Part shown: positions 32,809-43,132 of the stretch, piece by piece
Position numbering within the stretch: position 1 is the stretch's first letter
How the letters are laid out: the number at the start of each line of letters is the position of its first letter
Source of the DNA: Phoma sp. XZ068
Lineage: Eukaryota; Ascomycota; Dothideomycetes; Pleosporales; Didymellaceae
Length of the DNA: 64,000 nucleotides
Assembly (NCBI GenBank): GCA_004835665.1
Contig: RBKR01000022.1
Span: forward strand, 620,001-684,000
Direction: 5' to 3'
Notes under the pieces: model-generated
The model's database searches: none
What the model saw: only the letters and a program-made list of their open reading frames with translations
What the model was told of the DNA's origin: nothing
Position numbers and translations under genes: made by a program

Positions 32809-33959
32809 ATGAACAGAGCAGCTTTAATCGAAGCGGAAAAGGGTGCAGTTGTAGTTCGCGATGCTGAAATTGCACAACCTGGAGAGGGCGAGGTGCTGAT
32901 AAAAGTACATGCTATTTGCTGACCGAGCCTTCCGATGGAACAAGCACCACTGACTGGGCCAGGTACAAGCGTGCGCCATCCAGCCTGCAGACACAAAGGT
33001 AGCCAAACAGGCGGTGATGAGCGTCGAGTATCCGGCCGTCTTAGGCAGCCCAGTCGCAGGGACTGTTGAAGCCACAGGGCCCGGCGTCACTAGGGTAACA
33101 GTCGGACAGCGAGTTGTGTGTGGGACTAAGGTCTTCACACACAAGAAGGCGAAGTACGGCGGTCTTCAGCGTTTCGCCGTTGTTGACGAGTCGGAGGTGT
33201 TGGACGTAGGTGTCAGCTTGAATATTAGCAGCTCGTCGACTGACGCCATGAAACCAGATCGGTGATGTGGAATTTACAAGAGCAGTAACACTGGGTTCTT
33301 ATACACCCCCTGGAGCTCTGTTCGGCAAATCAGCGCTGAATCTGCACTGGCCAACAATCCCGGCTTCACAACTCCCAGCAAGCGAGCAAGGCAAGAAGAT
33401 CCTCATCTGGGGTGGCTCGTCTGCCATGGGATCTCTTTCAATCTCATACGCCAAGCAGGCTGGCTATACCGTCATCAGCACGAGTTCCAAACATAACTTT
33501 GAGCTGCTGAAGTCGCTCGGCGCTGACTACGTCTTCGACCATAGCGATCCAGCAACTGTTGATGCCATCCGCGATCTCTTCCCGATAGACTACTGGTTCG
33601 ACACAATCTCGTTGAAGCCGACGGTATCTACCATCCTGAAGATTCTTGCACCTGAAGGAGAGCCGGTGACAAAAGCCAATATCCTTCTGCTGCTACCACC
33701 GGCATGGATTGGCATCGACTCTTTTCCTGAAGGCGTCACGACGCAGTTCTACCGCTTCTCGACTCGCTCACCCGAGAATGCAGAATGGCACAAGCAATTT
33801 CTTGGATCGAACGGCTTCATGGAGCAAGGAATTAAGAACAACGTCATCAGAGGTGTCCCAGCCGAGGTGTTGGGCGGGCTTGACAAGGTGGAGGCAGGTA
33901 TTGATACCGTCTGGAACGGCGTCAGCGGAAAGAAAGTCGTCATAGAGCCATGGGTCTGA
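32809..33959 (+). CDS. ToxD-like zinc-independent MDR enoyl reductase
   Basis: Exons 32809-32904, 32963-33205 and 33258-33959 give 346 aa, all junctions phase 0. The GroES-like N-terminal domain is recognisable across the junctions: EVLIK, then VQACAIQPADTK, PAVLGSPVAGTVEATGPGV, RVVCGTKVFTHKKAKYGGLQ and VDESEVLD, then IGDVEFTRAVTL. The Rossmann nucleotide motif is ILIWGGSSAMGSLSISYAKQ. The Cys/His ligands of structural or catalytic zinc are absent, as in quinone reductase and trans-acting polyketide enoyl reductases (LovC/ToxD group). Introns are 58 and 52 nt; without the first the frame stops at TGCTGA. The likely activity is NADPH-dependent reduction of an activated double bond. No polyketide synthase lies within the window, so the substrate is open. 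Confidence 0.87.
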
Positions 33960-34679
33960 AATCTCAACAGTATTTTGTTCGAATAGCACCAGAAGTCTGG
34001 ATTGTTGGCGCCCAGAATTCGAACTGCAATCCACCACTCTGGCCCATGGCCTGGAGCGCAGACTTGCACTATTCAGTCTCTACCTGGATCGACTGTACCC
34101 ATGCACTTCCCCTGGTAGTTCAGTACGAACCCAAGGCCGCTGCGATAATCGTCATCTTAATCGAGAAGTTAACCCAAGATAGTGCTGACCGGTGATGCAA
34201 GGCACGACGCGCTAGCAACAACACTTTCCCGCATTCGGTTTAACGCACGGAAGCTTAGTAGGCAGTCGCGAATAACTATTCGGTCCCAAGGTCAGGCCTC
34301 CTTTATTCCTTGCACGCAAATATAAAATCCCCAGGTTCCTATTTTGGTACCTTGGCAACGACCTCACCGGTGCCACGATGCTCATGTTTTGTGGAAAATG
34401 ATGCTGTTCCCACGCAGCATACTGCCGGATTAGATATCGAGTAGTCTCCGTCGTAGGCAGCGGGACGGGCCATAGGCTAAAACTTCAGGACTGACGCCGG
34501 TGCGTGATTATAGTGCTGAGAATAAGAGTTTAGATGAGTAGATTAGATTTGGGGCCTGAAAATATCGAAATATATAACGCGACGCGATTCCCTTCAATTT
34601 CGACCACAGCCATCAACCAAACAGCCCTCAATCACAGCTTCAGTCTCAACAACAGCCAGTCGCTTCTACAATCTTCAAG
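33960..34679. promoter_or_regulatory. Intergenic region and promoter of the small secreted protein gene
   Basis: 720 bp with no gene. The last ~150 bases are AT-rich with a TATA box, followed by a CA- and CT-rich leader up to the start codon at 34680. Confidence 0.5.
34571..34577 (+). promoter_or_regulatory. TATA box of the secreted-protein gene
   Basis: TATATAA lies 103-109 bp upstream of the ATG at 34680, followed by a CA/CT-rich leader. The spacing suits transcription starting near 34,600. Confidence 0.5.
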
Positions 34680-35377
34680 ATGCGTTTCCAATCCCTCTCC
34701 GTTGCTGCCATCCTTGCAGCCCTTCCCTCTGCTCTCGCTCTTCCCGAAGTCACTGCAAAGGCTCTCCCTGCCGACTGCTCCTCCTACCCTCTTTACAACG
34801 AGGAGACTGGCAACGCAGGGCCGTGGATTCTGAACCTCGCCAACAGCGACAATGCAGCCATTGAGGGGTGGGGCGACAGCTCCGCCTACTCGATCTCCTA
34901 CAGCCCTGCGACTGGCCCGGTGATGCGCTGGGGATACGTGAGTGCTCTTGACATGAAATATCGCTGCAATACTGATCTCCGTAGATGACGATTGTATCCA
35001 ACAATCAGTTGGCCAAGACTGCTCTGCAGTGCCAGTCCTCTCGCCTCCACGCATGGACTTCCACTGCGCTGACCCGCGCCGGCGCCCCTACCAACACCGC
35101 TTGGACACCGCTCGCTCTTTCGTCCTACCCCCACGACGCTAGTCTTCTGTACCTGATTGATGGCGATGCGCCGATGCTTTACGAGCACTACATTGGTGAG
35201 GAGAAGCAGGATGGGTACTTCCTCGGTGGTTTCAACACTACGACGTGGGGGGTGCAGTGGAAGAACGCCACTGGACCGGGAAGCTACAACCAGCCATTCT
35301 TCTACTTGAGGCTGCTGCCGGAGGGGCAGAGCCTGAAGGCCAACGAGACGAAGACCTTTGTCAAGATTAGGTACTAG
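34680..35377 (+). CDS. Small secreted protein of unknown function
   Basis: Exons 34680-34937 and 34985-35377 give 216 aa. The signal peptide is MRFQSLSVAAILAALPSALA. The mature part has few cysteines (DCSSYPLY, LQCQSS), is rich in Trp, Tyr and Asn, and predicts mainly beta strands (WILNLANSDNAAIEGWG, QDGYFLGGFNTTTWGVQW, FFYLRLLPEGQSLKAN). Three N-glycosylation sequons are visible (GFNTT, KNATG, ANETK). The 47-nt intron is phase 0 with a GTGAGT donor. There is no enzyme signature. The composition and strong TATA box suit an abundant extracellular or host/substrate-facing protein, but this is inference. Confidence 0.83.
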
Positions 35378-36812
35378 GAAGGGTGTCGAAAGACTGCACC
35401 CAGTGGTATCTATATAGGACTTTAATAGCCGCGGTGTGCTGAAATACATCATTGCTCTGGGAAGAGACTTGCTCGAAATCTACCCTCTAACTAACAGTGT
35501 GACTTCTGAGTGATATTAACGATCATTTGATGTTCCCAGGGCAACGCCACTGCTGCACCGCTAGCTTCACCTAATCAAGAAGCATTGCGTGCTCCGGATT
35601 CTACCGAAGCGCAGGAGGCTTGCGAATTGGACATGGACAAGCTAAGCATTGCCGTATGAGCCTCAATGCAAGCCTCACAAGCCAGTGGCTGTACTCGGAT
35701 GCGTATTCCCGGGCGACGGCTGGTCACCTGCTGGCCTACAGCTCTTTAATGCAGCGCTGCACACAAGAAATGGCCAATTCCACGTAGAAGATTGCAATCA
35801 CTTGAGAGTACATCTCCGCACCGTGTCTGTTGCTCTTCCTCAGGAATGCGGGGTGAGTGGGGTCTGGGGATATTTCCATCGGGCAGTCTAAACACCAACT
35901 TTACCAAATCGGGCCGTCGACGAAAACGCGAAGAACAATGTCGGACGCGGAGCTTCCCTGTCCAGTCCACCCATTGTCCCTCCGACCGGACTCAAGAGCC
36001 GGCCATGCTGAGTGACCACGTGTGCATTATCGTAGCGCACGCCACAAATCCACCTCCGACACGACATGATTCGAGACTAGCGAAAGTCGGAGGTCTGGTA
36101 GTCGAGACGAGGCTCTTCGACTTCGTATTCTAACCCCGAGGCCGCCCCAAGTTTGGGGTTGATTTACCGGGTAGCTCGGAGCACCAGCACCAAAGTGAAA
36201 TCAAATTCAGCAGCCAAACGTCAGAACAGCAATCCATCCAAATCAACAACAATGCATCTCAGACCGTCTGAACGAAGTCAAGCAGAGCGAAGCTCAACTG
36301 CCGATCGAATGCTCGGCGCCCTGAACTATGGCCAGCGGAAGGTGCACAGCAGATCAGACGACAGCTCAGCTGAAGCCTCCAACCAGGAGGCACACTAAGC
36401 TTTTGGGCGCACGTTAACGAAGCTTTTCGGCGCCGCTTACACGTGCCAAGTAACGCTTAGCACATCTTGGTCTCTGCTAGCGGAGATACGACCCCGGCTG
36501 CGCCAAACCCCAGTCGTTCCTTCCAACACTATTGGCGGAGAGAGCTGATTTGCAGAGGTGCACGGGTGAGGACGTCACCACAATGCACGACAACGGCCGC
36601 GGGTTGCACACGATGCCCTATCATCGTGGCCAGCGCGAGCGAGTCGCCCTTGGCCGATTCGAGTGGTGATCGGTCTGGAGAATGCGGTCGGCGGCTTGAG
36701 TTAAAAGGTGGGTTGTTCCCCAGATTCTGGGGCATCATCTGCTTCCTTAACAGCAGACGATCTTGGACTCCACACCCCAAATCTACTCTACATTTGAAGT
36801 GCCACACACATC
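35378..36812. other. Intergenic region upstream of the JEN1-like gene
   Basis: 1.4 kb. Short frames of 70-123 codons occur on both strands without motifs. The right end holds the permease promoter. No gene is supported. Confidence 0.45.
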
Positions 36813-38384
36813 ATGGCAGACGAGAAGTACGACGCTGAGCAGCGCGAGTACGCACCGCCGACGCAGCAGAAGATGAGCGCCAGCCAGTATGCTGCGACCC
36901 GCCTGACCACCCTCAAGCCGGCCATGGCGAAGGTGCAGAACCCTATTGCGCTGCTGCGGCTGCTCAACCTGCAGCAATGGATGTTCTTCCTTGTCGCGTT
37001 CTTTGCGTGGTCGTGGGACGCTTTCGACTTCTTTACGGTGTCGCTCACGGTGGAGGAGCTTGCTGAGACCTTTCACAAGACGAAGAAAGGTTGGTTTCCT
37101 GTTACAAACTCTGGACGACGCTGATTATGTAGATATTACATGGGGCATCACCCTCGTACTGATGCTGCGATCAGTCGGCAGTATCATCTTCGGTCTGGCT
37201 GCTGATCGCTATGGACGAAAGTGGCCGTTCATCATCAACAACGTGTTATTCATTGTGCTGGAGCTGGGTACTGGTTTTTGCTCAACATACAATGAGTTCC
37301 TCGCGGTGAGGGCACTCTTTGGTATAGCCATGGGTGGTTTGTACGGCAACGCTGCTGCGACTGGTATGTTGTCTCTTCGTCTGACTGTCATCAACTGACA
37401 CTCCCAGCCCTCGAAGACTGCCCCGAGGAGGCTCGTGGTATCATCTCTGGTATGTTGCAGCAAGGCTACGCGTTTGGCTACCTCCTGGCCACCGTCTTCG
37501 CCCGCGCCTTTGTCAACACGGTCGGCCACTCGTGGCGGCCCCTCTTCTGGTTCGGCGCTGGCCCGCCAGTCCTCATCATCATCTTCCGCCTGTGCCTGCC
37601 CGAAACCAAGGCCTACCAGGAGCGCAAGCGCATCCGCGAAGAGGAGCCCAATGCCGCAAAGATGTTCGTTGAAGAGGGCAAGCACGCGCTAAAGAAGCAC
37701 TGGCTGCTGCTTATCTACATGGTGCTCCTCATGGCCGGCTTCAACTTCATGTCCCACGGCTCGCAGGACTTGTACCCCACGATGCTCACCAACCAGTACA
37801 ACTTCTCAGCCAACCGCGTCACCGTCACGCAGGTAGTCGCCAACCTCGGCGCCATGACTGGTGGTACTGTCGTCGGATACAGCTCCTCCATCTTCGGCCG
37901 CCGCCTCAGCATCATCGTCATGTGCGTCATCGGTGGCGCGCTGCTGTACCCGTACACCTTCGTCAGCAGCAACGCCGTCATTGCAGCCGCCTTCTTCCAG
38001 CAGTTCTGCGTCCAGGGCGCGTGGGGCGTGATCCCCATCCACTTGATGGAGCTGTCGCCCGGCTCGTTCAGGACATTCGTCGTCGGCACCAGCTACCAGC
38101 TCGGAAACCTCGTCTCCTCTGCGTCGTCGACCATCGAGGCCACCATCGGCGAGCAGTTCCCGCTGCCGCCCAAGGGTAAGGTCAGCCGCTACCAGTATGG
38201 ACTCGTCATCTGCATCTTCATGGGCTGCGTGTACGCGTACGTAATTCTGCTCACGTTTGTCGGGCCCGAGTACCGCGGCCGCAACTTCGATGTTGCGTCG
38301 GACGAGGATCTGGCTGCCGTGACGAATGTCGACCACAAGATCCGCAACGAGAGCATCGACGAGCGCCGGGAGGTGCAGGTGTAG
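36813..38384 (+). CDS. JEN1-like monocarboxylate/H+ symporter (MFS)
   Basis: Exons 36813-37089, 37133-37363 and 37408-38384 give 494 aa. Jen1-type carriers import lactate, pyruvate or short dicarboxylates with protons. The diagnostic Jen motif N-x-x-S/T-H-x-S/T-Q-D-x-x-x-T is present in full as NFMSHGSQDLYPT (residues 282-294). Other MFS features: FFAWSWDAFDFFTVSL (TM1), GLAADRYGRKWPF (loop 2-3 motif), RALFGIAMGGLYGNAAA, PRRLS-type repeat SSIFGRRLSIIV, and RGRNFDVASDED in the cytosolic tail. Introns are 43 and 44 nt, both phase 1. The N-terminal 50 residues and the acidic C-terminus are cytosolic. In other fungi these genes are induced by organic acids and repressed by glucose; I see no site here that proves this. 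Confidence 0.93.
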
Positions 38385-39233
38385 TGGATGGTTGGATGAA
38401 TCTAGGATTGTAAATTGCAGGGGATGAATTTGACTTATTTTAGATGAATACAATACGAATTTGAACGATCTCTGACCCCAACTTCGTTTTTACACTTTTT
38501 GAGATATTGCCTGCCACACACTGAACAACCTCATGTAAGCGAAAATATCTCCACCCTCAACGACTTGCCCCGATATTGTGGTAGGTACAAAATTCGCATA
38601 CATACATACATAATAAATTCAACACCCTCCTGGCCATTGTGCCTAACGCCCGATACATAATATAAATCCTTTTACTAGATACAAGACATCTCGTAACAAT
38701 CTCCCTACCCTTTCAATATGAACTAGCTCATCGCCACTTACACATATCCCACTTGAGAATCACGCTTCGAAGACGAGATTCCTTGCATCAAGCGCCGTGG
38801 ACGTAGTTGGTATATACTAGACCTTCCTGCAGAGTGGTTAGAACTTCCTCGACACTAGGAGTAGGTAACTAGAGAAATCTGATGATAGGCTGGGTACCTG
38901 ATCTGAAAGGATAAGAAGATAGAGATAAGAGAAGTGCAGCCGGTGACGTGATTAATTGATTGAAAGAGAAAGGAAACCATGGGGTGTTTGTTCGATAATC
39001 TAGTTTCATGCTGGGTAATTAGGTAATATAAACTACATTTCCAAATAATTACGAGAAGTCTACAAGGAGACGATTCATTCAACCTACAGGAGTGTGCTAG
39101 CCATGACAGTAGAGACACAGTACGTATCCGCACTACTTACAAGAAGGAGATTGTCTATTTGTGAGATTCGCGTGTTCTGTGATACAAGTGCCGAATATCC
39201 AATATGGTTAAACAATCAATACCCCCTTCCAGA

Positions 39234-39312
39234 GTCAATATACACACTAAAGAAGGTACTAACGCTGCCCTCGTAACAGATAGATCACTGGTTCAAACCC
39301 CAGTAAAATGAC
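39234..39312 (+). pseudogene. Degenerate tRNA-like sequence, possibly tRNA-Thr(CGT)
   Basis: The 79 bases begin GTCA and end TGAC, which pair as an acceptor stem remnant. CACTGGTTCAAACCCCAGT forms a T-arm with a perfect 5-bp stem but an eight-base loop. CTCGTAA sits at the anticodon-loop position, spaced from the T-arm as in a tRNA with a long D-loop. The anticodon stem does not pair well and the D-arm is unclear, so a functional tRNA is unlikely. Confidence 0.3.
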
Positions 39313-39354
39313 TTGTTTAGTTAAAAGCGCCGTAGGATGTAGATATGAAATAAC

Positions 39355-39386
<32 letters not shown>
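39355..39386. repeat. CTAT tetranucleotide microsatellite
   Basis: Eight tandem CTAT units, followed by AT-rich sequence, inside the AT-rich island. Confidence 0.9.
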
Positions 39387-39837
39387 ATATTTATTACACC
39401 AGGCAGAAATCAACTTAACAAGATTCTGGTAGTCTAAATAAAATACAAAGGCGTAATTAATAGACATTAATACATCTATTTAATATAGATAGTATTTTAT
39501 ATAAGGTAGTACTTCCCGCTAAATTTCGCGCTCTACATCAACGACAGAACTCTACCGAAAGGTAGTACGCTACACTAAAGAATCCAAACTACCTTAAGCT
39601 CCTTGTTATTCATACTAACGTAGTGTATTATATCTGTTAACACTGCGGCACGACAGGTTTTATAAGTATTACTAGGTTTGCGTGCTTCTCCTAGTACTTT
39701 CTGAGTAGAATCTCAGCTCGGTTATCTAAGACATAACAGAGGGAATATGATATATCAAGACAGCACGATAGGAAGAAATAATATTTAATTTAAGGATACA
39801 GACATACTGTGTTTTGAGGAGTAGTTACTGGATAGTC

Positions 39838-39867
39838 GAATGAATGAATGATTGAATGAATGAATAA
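39838..39867. repeat. Imperfect GAAT microsatellite
   Basis: Tandem GAAT/TGAA units with one interruption (GATT), followed by GTGAGTGAG, at the right end of the AT-rich island. Confidence 0.8.
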
Positions 39868-39980
39868 TGAGTGAGTGAGGGAATGAGAGAATAATACATG
39901 GTGTAATTTGGATTAGACTTTTCTAAACGCCGGGAAATGCTATACGATATTGTAGTCAATACGAGACTGACTGGGTAAAA

Positions 39981-40044
39981 ATGCTCATGCTCATGCTCAT
40001 GCTCATGCTCATGCGTGATGCGTGATGCGTGATGCGTGATGCTC
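39981..40044. repeat. Compound minisatellite: five ATGCTC units then four ATGCGTG units
   Basis: Five perfect 6-nt units (39981-40010) change abruptly into four perfect 7-nt units (40011-40038), followed by one more ATGCTC. The switch in unit length with a shared ATGC core points to replication slippage. Confidence 0.9.
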
Positions 40045-40145
40045 AACGCGCGATACTCACGCTCGATGCTCAGGGTTAGTGTCTATATGCCCTCTAATCA
40101 TACCATACCATACCATGCATTCATACCTCATCACCCCTTTCCAAA

Positions 40146-42609
40146 CTACGACACACCCAACCCACTCCCCCTCGCACTCCCCGCCAAACTCCCCCTCTCA
40201 CTCCCCTCCTCCGTCACCCTCTCCAAGTCCACCATCCGCAGCGCCTCCTCCACACTCGCAACGAAATGCCTCTCGCCACCACACATCTCCACAATCCCCG
40301 ACGACTCGAAGAGCCGCGCAACAGGGCTGCTGGCGGGGGGCACACGGCAGAAAAACACACGCACATCACGCGCGCGATACGCCGCCACGATTTCGCTGAG
40401 GACCTGGGCGCCCGCGCCGTCGAGCGACGTTACGCCATGCACGTCGAAGATGACGTTTTTGTTGTGTTCGCGGCGGCGGATGCGTGGGAGAGCGGGGTGC
40501 GCGGCGCCTGTGCCGTGGTCTTCGAGTCTACTCAGCCTCGAACGCAGATTCCCTGTGTTGGCGAAGGTGAGGGGTTCAGGGATTTTGACGATTAGACAGC
40601 CCTCTACGAACTCGAGGGATTCGGGGGAGAGCTCCGCGTTGGCGAATTGGTTTGTTGTTCCGGGGACGCGGCCGAGGATTTGGATGCGTGGGCGGACGGA
40701 GTGGCGGATTAGGCGGAGGATGGAGAGGCCGATGCCGACGCCGATGCCGCGCTTGAGATCCCAGATTATGGTTATGGTGAAGATGAGGGACATGAGGAGG
40801 AGTTCTGACCACCCGCGTATGCGCAGGAAGAATTTGATGTCGTGCGGGGCTTCTTCGACGAGGCTGTATGCGACGACGGAGACCATGGCGCAGAGGACGC
40901 CTTTGGGGAGGAAGTAGAAGTACGGCAGCAGGAAGACGGTGGAGAGGATGGTGATGAGGGAGAGGAAGATGTTGGCCATGGGGGTGAGGCCGCCGGTGGA
41001 GGCGTTTACTTTGGAGCGCCCGTAGCCGCCGAATGCGGGGAGTGCCATGAAGAGGCCGCCGGTCATGTTGGCGGTGCCGAGGGCGATGAGCTCGCGGTTG
41101 GCGCTGAGTGGGAGCTGGACGCCGTCTTTGGTGGAGTCGCCCGAGCCGAGGGATTTGGCGGCGACGGACGACTCGAAGAAGCCGAGGAGGGCGATGATGA
41201 GGCCGGTGTTGACGGCGTCGCCGACGTACTTGATGTGGGATGTGTCGAAGGGGAAGTGGACGGAGAAGATGGCGCCGGAGGAGTTGACGTCGCCGAGGAC
41301 TGCGAGGCCGTGCTGGTCGAGGCGGTAGTGCCAGGTCAGGATGGCGGAGAGGACGACGACGACGAAGCGGTCGGGGATGTAGGCTACGTTGGGGTAGCGG
41401 GGTTGTAGTCTCTTCTTGAATTCACTGGAGGAGTTAGTCCTGACTTGTAGATAATTGAGAGTTTATGTACCGAAAGAACATGATAATGCCAAACGCGGTA
41501 AACGACATGGCGCACGTCAGCTTGTGCGCGCGGTGGATGTTCTTGACGAGAAAGACTAGCTTGTCCAGCGAGCTGCCATGAGCCACATGCTTGGCCGCCA
41601 ACCGCGCAAGGCCCGTCTCGGGAATCAGCTGGTCGATGAAGATGACGACGCCAATAGCGCTGATGAAGCCGCGCAGGAACGGCCGGCTCAGCACGTTGTC
41701 GAGAAAGCCTAGGCGGAAGAGTCCAGCGACGAAGATGAACCCCCCGGCCATGCACGTGACGATACCCGCAATCTCAGCGTTCAGCCTGCCGTCGCCCTCG
41801 CCGGAGGTCCCTTTTTTGATGTTCTCGCGCACGATTTCACCGACGAGCAGCGACCCCGGGGCTTCAGGACCGACAATCATCTGCGGACAGGTGCCCAGGA
41901 TGCCGTAGATGAGCGGGTTGATGGCGAAGCTGTACAGGCCGTGCACGGGCGGCAGGTGGGCGAGGTTGGAGGCGTAGGACAGGGCCATGGGGATGTAGAA
42001 CGAGGCCATGGTAATCGCAGCCACCAGATCGCCCTTGAGGTAGCGCCACTTGTACTGGCGGGTCCAGTTGAGGACGGGGATGTAGTACTGCAGGTACATC
42101 ATGCGCTGGCTCTTGATGCCGTGGCGCTCGGCCAGCCAGCGCGTGGTGCTCATCTTCTGGCGGTCGCCGCTGTTCATGACGCCGTCGGCAAAGGCGTCGC
42201 CTAGGAGGGCGTGGGCGGCATCGGGGGCCTCTTCCTCGCCGGCTGCGGTGCGAGCGATGCCTGGGAACGCGCCGCCGAAGCTGTTGTCCGAGTGGATGCT
42301 GCCGGCGAAGCTGCCATAGTTGCGCCCTACAGATGGTCGTGTCCATTCGTCTCGCTGGGCGGCGTCGAGCAGGCGTGAGCGCGCATTGGGCTCGAGGTCG
42401 ACTTCGACAATGCCGTCGTGCTGGGCGGTGGACGGTGCGGGCGCGTCCAGGTCGTAGTACGATCGCCGGCGGTGCATCATCTCCTCCGGGCTGCTCGAGC
42501 GGTCGGACGGCACATGCGTCTGGCGCAGCTGGCTGGGAGTTGCGGGTGCGTGGGCGAGGCGGGCGCTGGCACTGGACGAGTCGCGCGAATGGCCGCGGTC
42601 GTCAGACAT
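40146..42609 (-). CDS. SulP-family anion transporter with STAS domain
   Basis: Exons 42609-41471 and 41424-40146 give 805 aa, starting MSDDRGHSRDSSSA; the frame is open upstream but with no earlier ATG. The first ~200 residues are polar and probably cytosolic. The SulP core follows: KGDLVAAITMASFYIPMALSY, HGLYSFAINPLIYGILGT, QMIVGPEAPGSLLVGEIV, then GFFESSVAAKSLGS and LFMALPAFGGYGRSKVN. A C-terminal STAS domain runs from CLIVKIPEPLTFANTG to VIFDVHGVTSLDGAGAQVLSEIV. The 46-nt intron is phase 2. SulP proteins exchange sulfate or related anions. The long N-terminus and STAS domain resemble the less-studied YPR003C/vacuolar-type fungal members more than plasma-membrane sulfate permeases, so the substrate is uncertain. 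It is divergent from LYS1. Confidence 0.92.
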
Positions 42610-42632
42610 GTTGTTGTTGACCTTCACCGCGG

Positions 42633-42639
42633 TGAGTCA
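42633..42639. promoter_or_regulatory. Gcn4/CpcA-type site TGAGTCA
   Basis: A perfect 7-bp match to the palindromic bZIP consensus TGASTCA, 24 bp upstream of the SulP start codon and about 500 bp from LYS1. A 7-mer can occur by chance, but its position in a lysine-gene promoter makes it plausible. Confidence 0.4.
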
Positions 42640-43007
42640 GTCAATCACCCCGTGCAGTATTTCCAGGAAAGAGTCGACTCTGGCGCAGGCATCACGCTTC
42701 CTTCATGACGTGCAGCGACGGCTTTAAGAGTCGCATTTTTGTAGCCGACGACCGACGTCAATCCCGCAGCGGTCAGTCGCCCGTGCACGTGGTCGAGGCC
42801 AGCCCCACCGGAGCTCTGCAGCTGGCACGGTCATGGCACCGGGCAGCAGTCAGATTGGTCTGTTTGACAGCATGCATGTCATAGTAACTGTCCTGGAGCA
42901 TAGTCACTGTCTGTACCAATGAACCGCCTCTACCGCTGCGTGCTCACGCCGACCCGGCCCTGCAGTAGCGCCGTTCTCGGAGTGCAGACGGACAGAAAAA
43001 TAGTCGG

Positions 43008-43014
43008 GAGTCAT
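43008..43014. promoter_or_regulatory. Gcn4/CpcA-like site GAGTCAT
   Basis: The reverse strand reads ATGACTC, seven of nine bases of the extended Gcn4 site, 119 bp upstream of the LYS1 start. This is a typical distance for amino-acid biosynthesis genes. Confidence 0.4.
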
Positions 43015-43132
43015 CGTCATAGCACCACTCCGAGCCCAAACAATATAACTCGCAGCACTTCCCCCAAGCGCAGGCTGTATAGATCAATCAATCCCAGGAT
43101 TAACTCCACTGACACACACAAGCCAATTGACC

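Larger units (their letters stand above)
38385..40145. other. AT-rich island with simple repeats and a tRNA-like remnant
   Basis: About 1.8 kb between two convergent genes, clearly richer in A and T than its surroundings (about 38.5-40.0 kb), with stops in all frames. It holds several simple repeats (annotated separately) and a degenerate tRNA-like sequence. This looks like old, degraded non-coding or transposon-derived DNA, possibly altered by C-to-T mutation (RIP). No recognisable transposase or reverse transcriptase survives. Confidence 0.55.
42610..43132. promoter_or_regulatory. Shared promoter between the SulP gene and LYS1
   Basis: 523 bp between divergent starts. It contains a perfect TGAGTCA near the SulP start, a GAGTCAT about 120 bp upstream of the LYS1 ATG, and a weak TATA-like ATATAA near 43,043. 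These fit control of LYS1 by the Gcn4/CpcA cross-pathway regulator. Confidence 0.5.
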
